Shown here piece by piece: positions 1 to 4,805 of a stretch of DNA of 5,841 nt. The notes beneath the pieces were generated by a model. It worked only from the letters and a program-made list of their open reading frames with translations, was not told the DNA's origin and did not search any database. How positions within the stretch are numbered: the stretch's first letter is position 1; each line of letters begins with the position of its first letter. Source of the DNA: an uncultured Anaerovibrio sp. (lineage in GTDB: Bacteria; Bacillota; Negativicutes; Selenomonadales; Selenomonadaceae); contig CACZYN010000121.1 of assembly GCA_902785445.1 (NCBI GenBank), forward strand, positions 1 through 5,841, given 5' to 3'. The translations under genes were made by a program, and so were the position numbers.

Positions 1-615
1 ATATCTCCTTTGGAAATGACCATGGATATGGCGGAGGAGTTATCCCTGTTGCAGCCTTGCGGCATGAAAAATGAGAGCCCTTTGTTTGGCTGTCGGGGAG
101 TAAGGGGAGCCTACGCTTCATGTATGGGCACGGAGAACCGACATCTGCGGTTCAGCATAGTTGATGGGGCTAATCGGTCTGTAGGAGCTGTGGCCTTTAA
201 TATGGGAGAGTGTGTTGCCAAGGTAGATGCTCAACCATTGGATATTGTTTATGAAGTAAATATCAATGAATGGAATGGCGATAAAAAGCTCCAATGTATG
301 ATAAAAAGCCTGGATAAGCCGTTGGGCAACGAAGAAATGGTGGCCCTTGACCGGGATTTCCTAAAGGAGCTGTATCTCTTTTTACGGGATTGTCGGGATA
401 ACAATAAACCGGTTTATGATGATGCATCCTGGTTGTCCGTTCGGATGCGGTTGAACGGCAAGCATTCATCCGCTGAGACAGTGGAACAGGGGTTAAAGGT
501 GTTTCAGGAATTGGGCTTGTTGAATATAGGTGACGGTGGATTGTGTCAGCTGGTGGATGGCACTGGCAAGATGAATTTGGAGGATTCGCCAACCTATCAA
601 GAAAGGCATAAATAA
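1..615 (+). CDS. recJ: Single-stranded-DNA-specific exonuclease RecJ, C-terminal part (5' end outside window)
   Basis: The reading frame is open from base 1, so only the last 204 codons are present. RecJ degrades single-stranded DNA 5' to 3' in RecF-pathway recombination and repair. The catalytic DHH/DHHA1 domains lie upstream of the window. What is visible is the family's OB-fold region: a LLQPCGMKNESPLF block (about codons 17-30), then RHLRFSIVDG and AFNMGEC, then DIVYEVNINEWNGDKKLQCMI, which matches the typical 'P.G.GNP.P.F ... L.. NeWnG...lQ' pattern of RecJ. After it comes a roughly 100-residue, probably helical tail ending DSPTYQERHK, a C-terminal extension seen in many Firmicute RecJ proteins. 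No start codon is claimed; the first ATGs in the window lie inside the gene. A strong hairpin follows 1-2 nt after the stop, so this is the last gene of its transcript. Confidence 0.9.
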   Translation: MSPLEMTMDMAEELSLLQPCGMKNESPLFGCRGVRGAYASCMGTENRHLRFSIVDGANRSVGAVAFNMGECVAKVDAQPLDIVYEVNINEWNGDKKLQCMIKSLDKPLGNEEMVALDRDFLKELYLFLRDCRDNNKPVYDDASWLSVRMRLNGKHSSAETVEQGLKVFQELGLLNIGDGGLCQLVDGTGKMNLEDSPTYQERHK

Positions 616-616
616 T

Positions 617-660
617 AAAAAGAGAGTTGGTAATTTTTTTTACCAGCTCTCTCTTTTTAT
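617..660. terminator. Bidirectional intrinsic terminator between recJ and the convergent small gene
   Basis: A 13-bp stem (621-633 with 640-652, one G-U wobble) closes a T6 loop. It is followed by CTTTTTAT on the plus strand and, read on the minus strand, by a run of five T from the As at 617-621. It sits immediately after the recJ stop and 10 nt beyond the stop of the minus-strand gene, so it can end both transcripts. Confidence 0.88.
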
Positions 661-662
661 TT

Positions 663-923
663 CTAGTAGATATGATATACTTTCCACGGAATCCGATCAA
701 GCGGGACAGTTTTTAAAAAATCCACTACATCCTTGCGACCATAGTAATGAGGATTTCCATTCTTATCCTGGGACATGAGAATTATGGGCATATTGGGAAA
801 GTACGGCGCGATGGCCTGACGAAATTTTGTCATTCGAACAGTGTATTGGGTAACAGTTTGTTTTACAGAGATAATGGCAAAGGTTACCCCCTGCTCAATG
901 ATAACGGCTCCATGAACTACCAT
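663..923 (-). CDS. Small conserved-looking protein of unknown function (86 aa)
   Basis: I do not recognise the family. The frame is convincing as a gene. Its ATG (complement of 921-923) has a near-perfect Shine-Dalgarno AAAGGAGG five bases upstream, a plausible promoter lies further up, and the stop is followed by a terminator. The protein is soluble-looking, without signal peptide or membrane helix. It begins MVVHGAVIIEQGVTFAIISVKQTV, an alternating hydrophobic pattern suggesting beta strands. It continues with a basic, probably helical stretch (about 28-38), a PNMPIILMSQD strand (about 44-54), a GNPHYYGRKDVVDFL loop and helix, and PLDRIPWKVYHIY at the end. The strand-helix-strand order would fit a small alpha/beta fold, but no catalytic motif is evident. 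It is divergent from the LysM gene and shares a 179-bp regulatory region with it, so co-regulation is possible but unproven. Confidence 0.75.
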   Translation of the reverse strand: MVVHGAVIIEQGVTFAIISVKQTVTQYTVRMTKFRQAIAPYFPNMPIILMSQDKNGNPHYYGRKDVVDFLKTVPLDRIPWKVYHIY

Positions 924-958
924 AGGAACCTCCTTTTAACAGTTTTCTTGCTAGCAAT

Positions 959-987
959 ACTGTATCAAAAAGAAAAAATAAAATCAA
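959..987 (-). promoter_or_regulatory. Candidate sigma-A promoter of the minus-strand small gene
   Basis: Read on the minus strand, TTGATT (982-987) and TACAGT (959-964) are separated by exactly 17 bp and lie about 36 nt upstream of the start codon at 923. The match to TTGACA/TATAAT is moderate (4/6 in each box), and the surroundings are AT-rich enough to allow chance matches. Confidence 0.45.
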
Positions 988-1019
988 TAAAAAATAACGA
1001 AAATTTGTTTGGAATTATA

Positions 1020-1048
1020 TTGACAGAACATAAATTCTATGTTAGCAT
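1020..1048 (+). promoter_or_regulatory. Promoter of the LysM (YneA-like) gene
   Basis: A consensus -35 TTGACA (1020-1025) is followed 17 bp later by TAGCAT (1043-1048, 4/6 match to TATAAT). The predicted start is near 1055, giving a leader of about 48 nt. A weak -10 with a perfect -35 is typical of repressor-controlled promoters, and two dyad sequences overlap this promoter (see the operator entry). Confidence 0.6.
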
Positions 1049-1067
1049 AAACAAAACGAATGTTTTG
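1025..1067 (+). promoter_or_regulatory. Two LexA-box-like operators over the LysM-gene promoter
   Basis: The Bacillus-type LexA box is CGAAC-RNRY-GTTYG (core GAAC-N4-GTTC). Box 1 is GAAC-ATAA-ATTC (1026-1037), 7 of 8 core positions, inside the -35/-10 spacer. Box 2 is CAAAAC-GAAT-GTTTTG (1052-1067), a perfect 6-bp dyad over the predicted start. Its inner part AAC-GAAT-GTT fits AAC-RNRY-GTT exactly, although the flanking G/C positions are A/T. Box 1 also overlaps a second perfect dyad, AACATA-N5-TATGTT (1027-1043). Placement over the promoter is what a repressor would need. The LexA assignment is inference, supported by the YneA-like product; another repressor could use these dyads. Confidence 0.45.
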
Positions 1068-1102
1068 AGAACTTATTTTCTAGTTTAAGGGGTGTTGTCA
1101 TT

Positions 1103-1396
1103 ATGAAAAAGGTTATTATTGCGGTTGTAATGCTTTTGGCAGTTCTTTCTCCACTTAATCTTACCAATTCTTACCTGAGATGTTCGGAATTTGATACTGT
1201 AATAGTTCACTATGGTGACAGCGTGGAGAATATTGCCAGCCGTTACACAGATGATCAGGAACGCCTTCAGGAGTTGACTGAGGCTATCATTGAGATAAAT
1301 GACATTAAAAGTGATCGGGACATGAAAGCAGGGCGGAAATTACAGATACCGGTTATGAATAAGGAAAATAGTGACCTTCAGGTTGCCAGCCGCTGA
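1103..1396 (+). CDS. Small membrane-anchored or secreted LysM protein, YneA-like (possible SOS cell-division inhibitor)
   Basis: A 97-residue protein. Residues 1-3 (MKK) plus a hydrophobic stretch at about 4-20 form a signal anchor or signal peptide. Residues about 33-84 form one LysM domain: TVIVHYGDSVENIASRY, a helical section ending EAIIEINDI, and MKAGRKLQIPV, matching the usual 'V..GDtl..IA..y ... i...N.l.....l.pG..L.IP' pattern. LysM binds peptidoglycan. Size and architecture (short N-terminal membrane segment, one LysM, about 100 aa) match Bacillus YneA, which is induced by DNA damage and delays septation. The start ATG has AAGGGGTG eight bases upstream. LexA-like dyads in its promoter support an SOS role, but lexA is not in the window and many small LysM proteins have other roles. 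No clear terminator follows; only a weak T-less hairpin lies at 1420-1444. Confidence 0.8.
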   Translation: MKKVIIAVVMLLAVLSPLNLTNSYLRCSEFDTVIVHYGDSVENIASRYTDDQERLQELTEAIIEINDIKSDRDMKAGRKLQIPVMNKENSDLQVASR

Positions 1397-1448
1397 TAGA
1401 TAATAATCACTGACAAAGATACTGGCAAAAATACAATGACAGTAATAA

Positions 1449-1490
1449 CGAGTTATACTTGACAGTATAATGTATGAATAATATAACTCG
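1449..1490 (+). repeat. Perfect 9-bp inverted repeat bracketing a promoter
   Basis: CGAGTTATA (1449-1457) and its exact complement TATAACTCG (1482-1490) are separated by 24 nt, centres 33 bp apart, about three helical turns. The arms enclose the -35 box, and the right arm contains the -10 box of the promoter at 1459-1487. A paired operator for a dimeric or looping regulator is one reading; a hairpin in read-through RNA from the LysM gene is another. Confidence 0.6.
1459..1487 (+). promoter_or_regulatory. Promoter ahead of the unassigned 1490-1600 region
   Basis: TTGACA (1459-1464), a 17-bp spacer and TATAAC (1482-1487) make a near-consensus sigma-A promoter with a start near 1494. A second perfect TATAAT lies inside the spacer (1466-1471) without a good -35; if used, RNA would begin near 1478. 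No protein gene follows before thrS, so the product is either a small RNA or an extended thrS leader. Confidence 0.65.
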
Positions 1491-1600
1491 GTGGAAGATA
1501 TACTCATCCTCTACAGGTGGTGAGCATATCTCCCACCTCGTTGCGACACGAAGTTAGTCCCGTTAGGGGAAACGCTAATTGGAATATTTTTCTATTTTTT
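1490..1600 (+). ncRNA. Candidate structured small RNA, family not recognised
   Basis: No coding frame is present, but the stretch is rich in pairing. An imperfect hairpin spans 1490-1537: GGTGG with CCACC, AGATAT (1496-1501) with ATATCT (1526-1531), and CTCA with TGAG, separated by single A-C mismatches. An alternative, mutually exclusive helix pairs AGGTGG (1515-1520) with CCACCT (1533-1538). Next is TCGT/ACGA (1538-1551). Then AGTTAG (1552-1557) pairs with CTAATT (1575-1580) around TCCC/GGGA, with an AACG bulge that could also pair with CGTT in the loop. This GC-richer stem is followed by a T-rich run at 1586-1600, which could act as a terminator. A promoter precedes it. It does not match any riboswitch or 6S pattern I can recall. 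If RNA starts at 1494 the first helix loses most of its 5' strand, which weakens that part. Confidence 0.35.
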
Positions 1601-1611
1601 AATAGAAAAAT
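1586..1611. repeat. Perfect 11-bp AT-rich palindrome upstream of thrS
   Basis: Arms 1586-1596 and 1601-1611 are exactly complementary around a T4 loop. Only one G-C pair is present and no T run follows, so it is a poor terminator for RNA reading through it, although its own T-rich left arm may serve as the U tract of the preceding stem. The right arm overlaps the -35 of the thrS promoter (1603-1608), so DNA cruciform or operator roles are conceivable. Confidence 0.6.
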
Positions 1612-1631
1612 TTGAACAATTGCGTTATAAT
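1603..1631 (+). promoter_or_regulatory. Promoter of the thrS T-box leader
   Basis: A consensus TATAAT (1626-1631) is preceded at 17 bp by TAGAAA (1603-1608, 4/6 match to TTGACA). The predicted start is near 1638, directly before the T-box RNA, leaving about 275 nt of leader before thrS. Confidence 0.6.
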
Positions 1632-1637
1632 GAGACA

Positions 1638-1897
1638 GTAATTTAGATATCGTAAAGGTTATGAAGAAGACACGATGACAGAAATTCGTTATTCAGAGAG
1701 GGACAGTTGCTGTGAAGTCCTATAATTGAATCTGTTATTACCACTTCGGAGCTGCGGCATGAATTATCATTAAATGTCGCCGGAATGAGTCCGTTAACAT
1801 CATTTAAAGTTGGTCACATTGTAATTGTATGATGTGGCAAGCAGGGTGGAACCGCGAAGTATATACCTCGTCCCTATGTGGGATTGAGGTATTTTTT
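1638..1897 (+). promoter_or_regulatory. T-box riboswitch (tRNA-Thr sensing) controlling thrS
   Basis: The conserved T-box AGGGTGGAACCGCG is at 1843-1856. Its TGGA (1847-1850) is the part that pairs with the free tRNA 3' end, and AGGG can pair with CCCT (1872-1875) to form the antiterminator. Stem I is visible. GAAG (1663-1666) pairs with CTTC (1744-1747), and ACAG (1678-1681) with CTGT (1731-1734 region), enclosing a specifier loop whose 3' side reads TATTACCA. The triplet ACC (1740-1742) followed by A fits a threonine specifier. The distal part has the AGAGAG bulge (1695-1700) and GGAC/GTCC helix. Further hairpins are GCG.CAT/ATG.CGC (1754-1780), CGGA/TCCG (1781-1793), and ACATCAT/ATGATGT (1797-1835). 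Uncharged tRNA-Thr should stabilise the antiterminator and permit thrS transcription. Confidence 0.93.
1863..1897 (+). terminator. T-box intrinsic terminator before thrS
   Basis: ATACCTC (1863-1869) pairs with GAGGTAT (1886-1892), and inside it TCCC (1871-1874) pairs with GGGA (1880-1883). Six Ts follow (1892-1897). The 5' strand overlaps the bases used by the antiterminator, so the two folds are mutually exclusive. The thrS Shine-Dalgarno begins five bases after the T run and is not sequestered, pointing to control of transcription rather than translation. Confidence 0.92.
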
Positions 1898-1915
1898 ATT
1901 TAGGAGGTATAAGTC

Positions 1916-3835
1916 ATGATTAAATTAACTATGCCGGATGGGGCAGTTCGAGAGGCTGAGGCTGGTATCAGTGGTTTGGAGCTGGTAAAGTCCATCAGCA
2001 ACAGTTTGGCTAAGAAGGTATTGGCTATCAGCATTGATGGCGAGACCAAGGATATTACTACAGTTTTGGATAAGGATGCCAGAATTAAGTTCCTGACCTT
2101 TGAGGATGAGGAAGGCCGTTGGGCATTGCGTCATACTGGGTCCCATATTCTGGCCCAGGCTATCAAGAGACTCTATAAGTCTGAGAATGTACAGCTGGCT
2201 ATTGGCCCGGCTATTGATAATGGCTTCTACTATGACATTGACATGGAAAAGCGTCTCACTGAGGAAGACCTCAAGGATATTGAAAAAGAGATGAACAAAA
2301 TCGTCAAGGAGAACCTGAAGCTGGAGCGTAAGGAAGTAAGCCGTCAGGAGGCTTTGGATATGTTCAAGGCAGCTGGCGAGAGCTACAAGGTGGAGCTCAT
2401 TAACGACCTGCCAGAGGATGCTACTATTTCCCTGTATACCCAGGGTGAATTTACTGACCTTTGTGCTGGCCCTCATGTTATTTCCACTGGCAAGGTAAAG
2501 GCCATTAAGCTGCAGAGCGTAGCTGGTGCTTACTGGCGTGGTGATGTAAACAACAAGATGCTGCAGCGTGTATATGGTACTGCCTTTGAGAAAAAGGATG
2601 AGCTGGATGCTTATCTCCATATGCTGGAGGAGGCTGCCAAGCGTGATCATCGTAAGCTGGGCAAGGAGCTGGATCTCTTCAGTATTCATGAGGAGGGCCC
2701 AGGCTTCCCATTCTTCCATCCAAATGGTATGGTTATCCGCAATGAGCTGATTAACTACTGGCGGGAGGTTCATCGTCGGTATGGTTATCAGGAAATCAAG
2801 ACTCCGATGATTTTGAACCGTCAGCTGTGGGAGCGGTCCGGCCACTGGGCACATTATAAAGAGAATATGTATTTCACGGAAATCGATGGGGAAGACTATG
2901 CTGTTAAGCCTATGAATTGCCCAGGCGGTATGATTGTATATAAGACCCAGCAGCACAGCTATCGTGATTTGCCACTGCGGGCTGGTGAGCTTGGTTTGGT
3001 TCATCGTCATGAGCTGTCCGGTGCCCTGCATGGTCTCTTCCGGGTTCGTAATTTCACCCAGGATGATGCCCATATCTTCATGACTCCGGAGCAGATAGAG
3101 GGCGAAATCCAGAAGGTTATTGACCTCTTTGATGAGGTGTACAGCACCTTTGGCTTGACCTATCATGCAGAATTGTCCACTCGCCCGGAGGATTCCATGG
3201 GCTCCGATGAAATGTGGGAGCTGGCTACCAATGGCCTGAAGAATGCCCTGGATCATCGTGGATTGGAGTATATTGTCAACGAAGGTGATGGTGCCTTCTA
3301 TGGTCCGAAGATTGACTTCCATTTGAAGGATTCTATTGGCCGTACCTGGCAGTGCGGTACCATTCAGTTGGATATGCAGCTGCCGGAGAAGTTTGACTTG
3401 ACCTATATTGGCGAGGATGGTCAGAAGCATCGCCCAGTTATGATTCACCGGGTAGTATACGGATCCATTGAACGCTTTATTGGTATTCTTATCGAAAACT
3501 ATGCCGGTGCCTTTCCAACCTGGCTGGCTCCGGTTCAGGCCAAGATTCTCCCTATTACCGATAAACATATGGATTATGCCTTTGAGCTGAAAAAGAAAAT
3601 GTTCGATATGGGTTATCGGGTAGAGGTAGATGACCGCAATGAGAAGGTTGGCTACAAGATGCGTGAGGGACAGGTAAAGAAGATTCCTTATCTGTTGGTT
3701 GTAGGTGATCAGGAAGTGGCTGATGGCACTGTAAATGTACGTTGCCATGGTCAGAAGGAAACCAGAACCATGAAGGTGGATGAGTTTATCGCTCTCCTTC
3801 AGGAGAAGATTTCTACCAAGTCCGCTGAGTATTGA
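1916..3835 (+). CDS. thrS: Threonyl-tRNA synthetase
   Basis: A full-length 639-residue class II synthetase that charges tRNA-Thr with threonine in the cytoplasm. Domains in order: TGS (about 1-62); N2 editing domain with H73xxxH77 (HTGSH) and the D181-L-C183-AGPH187 motif, which deacylates Ser-tRNA-Thr; catalytic core (about 240-535) with the zinc/substrate ligands C335 (MNCPGGM), H386 (DDAHIF) and H511 (MIHR), motif 2 around HRHELSGALHGLFRVR (363-378) and motif 3 VVYGSIERFIGILIE (513-527); and an anticodon-binding domain from about 540. No key residue is missing. The start ATG has AGGAGG eight bases upstream. It is regulated by the T-box in its leader. No terminator separates it from the infC promoter, so read-through into infC-rpmI-rplT is likely; the same gene order is found in Escherichia coli. 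Confidence 0.98.
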   Translation: MIKLTMPDGAVREAEAGISGLELVKSISNSLAKKVLAISIDGETKDITTVLDKDARIKFLTFEDEEGRWALRHTGSHILAQAIKRLYKSENVQLAIGPAIDNGFYYDIDMEKRLTEEDLKDIEKEMNKIVKENLKLERKEVSRQEALDMFKAAGESYKVELINDLPEDATISLYTQGEFTDLCAGPHVISTGKVKAIKLQSVAGAYWRGDVNNKMLQRVYGTAFEKKDELDAYLHMLEEAAKRDHRKLGKELDLFSIHEEGPGFPFFHPNGMVIRNELINYWREVHRRYGYQEIKTPMILNRQLWERSGHWAHYKENMYFTEIDGEDYAVKPMNCPGGMIVYKTQQHSYRDLPLRAGELGLVHRHELSGALHGLFRVRNFTQDDAHIFMTPEQIEGEIQKVIDLFDEVYSTFGLTYHAELSTRPEDSMGSDEMWELATNGLKNALDHRGLEYIVNEGDGAFYGPKIDFHLKDSIGRTWQCGTIQLDMQLPEKFDLTYIGEDGQKHRPVMIHRVVYGSIERFIGILIENYAGAFPTWLAPVQAKILPITDKHMDYAFELKKKMFDMGYRVEVDDRNEKVGYKMREGQVKKIPYLLVVGDQEVADGTVNVRCHGQKETRTMKVDEFIALLQEKISTKSAEY

Positions 3836-3855
3836 TAAAAATATTTAATTATTTG

Positions 3856-3884
3856 TTGACAGGTGGCTTTTGGCATGGTATCAT
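3856..3884 (+). promoter_or_regulatory. Promoter of infC-rpmI-rplT
   Basis: TTGACA (3856-3861), a 17-bp spacer and TATCAT (3879-3884) predict a start near 3891, about 137 nt before infC. It begins 20 nt after the thrS stop with no intervening terminator, so the operon probably has both its own and read-through transcription. Confidence 0.75.
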
Positions 3885-3912
3885 ATTCACCGTGAATGAA
3901 GTAGAAGCCACC
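3862..3912. repeat. Nested dyads around the infC transcription start
   Basis: GGTGGCTT (3862-3869) and AAGCCACC (3905-3912) are perfect 8-bp complements. Within them lies a second perfect dyad, ATTCAC-C-GTGAAT (3885-3897), centred on the predicted start base 3891. In RNA reading through from thrS the outer arms could pair and would disrupt the leader hairpin at 3903-3918. RNA initiated at 3891 lacks the 5' arm and cannot form this helix. An operator role at DNA level is also possible. Confidence 0.55.
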
Positions 3913-3998
3913 GCTTCTCACCTGCTGATTAGGTCAGACGGGTTTGATACAGATAATTATTTGTAAAGGGTGGCAGTACGTCGCCCTTTATTTTTTAT
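3891..3998 (+). promoter_or_regulatory. Structured leader of infC-rpmI-rplT, probable L20-responsive attenuator
   Basis: The leader carries a strong hairpin AGAAGC-CACC-GCTTCT (3903-3918), then ACCT/AGGT or alternatively CTGA/TCAG pairing (3920-3936), then an intrinsic terminator (3965-3998). In Bacillus subtilis ribosomal protein L20, encoded by the third gene of this operon, binds such a leader and promotes premature termination. Position, gene order and terminator fit that system. I assign L20 as ligand from context and cannot verify the L20-binding fold by eye. Confidence 0.7.
3965..3998 (+). terminator. Attenuator terminator in the infC leader
   Basis: A 10-bp stem (3965-3974 with 3980-3989, two wobble pairs, loop AGTAC) is followed by TATTTTTTATTTT. 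It lies 25-40 nt before the infC ribosome binding site and 130 nt after the thrS stop, so it acts inside the leader rather than at a gene end, as expected for regulated termination. Confidence 0.85.
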
Positions 3999-4027
3999 TT
4001 TATAATAACGCACAGGAGGTGTTTTTT

Positions 4028-4567
4028 ATTAGTAAGGAAACAGAGAGAATCAACGAAGAAATTCGGGTTCGTGGCGGGGAAATCCGCGTGACTGATGCTG
4101 AAGGACAGTCATTGGGTGTAATGCAGGTGAAGGACGCTTTGGATATGGCAATGGAGCAGCATCTTGATTTGGTCGAGATTGCGCCAAAGGCAAAACCACC
4201 TGTGTGCCGTATCATGGATTACGGTAAGTATAGATATGAGAAGCAGAAGCGGGAGAAAGAAGCCCGCAAGAAGCAGAAGGTTATTTCCATTAAGGAAGTA
4301 AAGCTTCGTCCAAACATTGAACAACATGATTTTGACGTCAAGTTGAAGAATGCAACGCGTTTTTTGGCTGATGGGGATAAGGTCAAGGTTACTATTATGT
4401 TCCGTGGCCGTGAGATGTCTCACCCAGAGCTTGGTAAGGAAATTCTCACCAAGTTTGCTGATGCGCTGAAGGATTCAGTAACCGTTGAACGGGATGCTAA
4501 ACTTGAAGGTAGAAATATGATTATGATTTTAGCCCCTAAGGCTCAAACTAAAGGAGGAAAACAGTAA
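4028..4567 (+). CDS. infC: Translation initiation factor IF-3 (ATT start codon)
   Basis: A 179-residue protein that binds the 30S subunit, prevents premature 50S joining and checks start codon and initiator tRNA. N-domain about 7-75 (RINEEIRVRG ... LGVMQVKDAL ... LDLVEIAPKAKPPVCRIMDYGKYRYE), a lysine-rich helical linker (about 71-90), then the C-domain with EVKLRPNIEQHDFDVKLKNA and the signature DKVKVTIMFRGREMSHPELG. The start is taken as ATT at 4028. It lies seven bases after AGGAGGT (4014-4020) and the family's N-terminus begins here, while the only upstream in-frame ATG (3944) lies in the leader before the terminator. ATT starts in infC are known to allow IF3 to repress its own synthesis. 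The stop overlaps the rpmI start by one base (TAATG). Confidence 0.96.
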   Translation: MSKETERINEEIRVRGGEIRVTDAEGQSLGVMQVKDALDMAMEQHLDLVEIAPKAKPPVCRIMDYGKYRYEKQKREKEARKKQKVISIKEVKLRPNIEQHDFDVKLKNATRFLADGDKVKVTIMFRGREMSHPELGKEILTKFADALKDSVTVERDAKLEGRNMIMILAPKAQTKGGKQ

Positions 4568-4764
4568 TGCAGAAAATGAAAACTCGTAGAGCAGCTGCAA
4601 AGCGCTTTACTGTAACTGGTAGTGGCGAACTCAGAAGAAACAAGGCTTATAAGAGCCATATCCTGGAGAAGAAGTCTCCAAAGCGTAAGCGTAATCTGCG
4701 TAAGGCAACTTTGATTGTAGCTGCTGATAAGAAGCGTGCAATGAAGTGTCTCCCATACGCTTAA
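4567..4764 (+). CDS. rpmI: 50S ribosomal protein L35
   Basis: A 65-residue, strongly basic protein of the large subunit, at the usual family length. It begins MQKMKTRRAAAKRF, followed by VTGSGELRRNKAYKSHILEKKSPKRKRNLRK and ending CLPYA, all typical of L35. The second residue is Gln where most homologues have Pro (MPKMKT), a minor oddity. AAGGAGG lies nine bases before the ATG, inside the last codons of infC, and the one-base overlap with the infC stop implies translational coupling. Confidence 0.97.
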   Translation: MQKMKTRRAAAKRFTVTGSGELRRNKAYKSHILEKKSPKRKRNLRKATLIVAADKKRAMKCLPYA

Positions 4765-4805
4765 TTAATAACAAATAATTGATATACATTTAGGAGGAAA
4801 AGAAC

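Noticed and set aside
747..1088. A 113-codon plus-strand frame across the divergent intergenic region.
   Set aside because: It overlaps the better-supported minus-strand gene and the LysM promoter, has no ribosome binding site, and its second half is AT-rich non-coding sequence.
1420..1444. Hairpin TACTGGCA/TGACAGTA after the LysM gene as its terminator.
   Set aside because: It has a mismatch, low stability and no T tract after it.
1676..1726. A 16-codon frame (starting MTEIRYSERD) as a possible leader peptide of thrS.
   Set aside because: No Shine-Dalgarno, no run of threonine codons, and it lies within stem I of the T-box, which explains the conservation.
1925..3748. A 607-codon open frame on the minus strand lying antisense to nearly all of thrS.
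   Set aside because: thrS on the plus strand is certain and full length. The antisense frame has no Shine-Dalgarno, starts inside thrS, and its translation resembles no protein. Long antisense frames arise from the codon bias of well-expressed genes.
4001..4006. TATAAT just before the infC ribosome binding site as an extra promoter.
   Set aside because: No -35 at the proper distance, no TGn extension, and it would place the start almost on the Shine-Dalgarno. It is part of the AT-rich tail of the attenuator.
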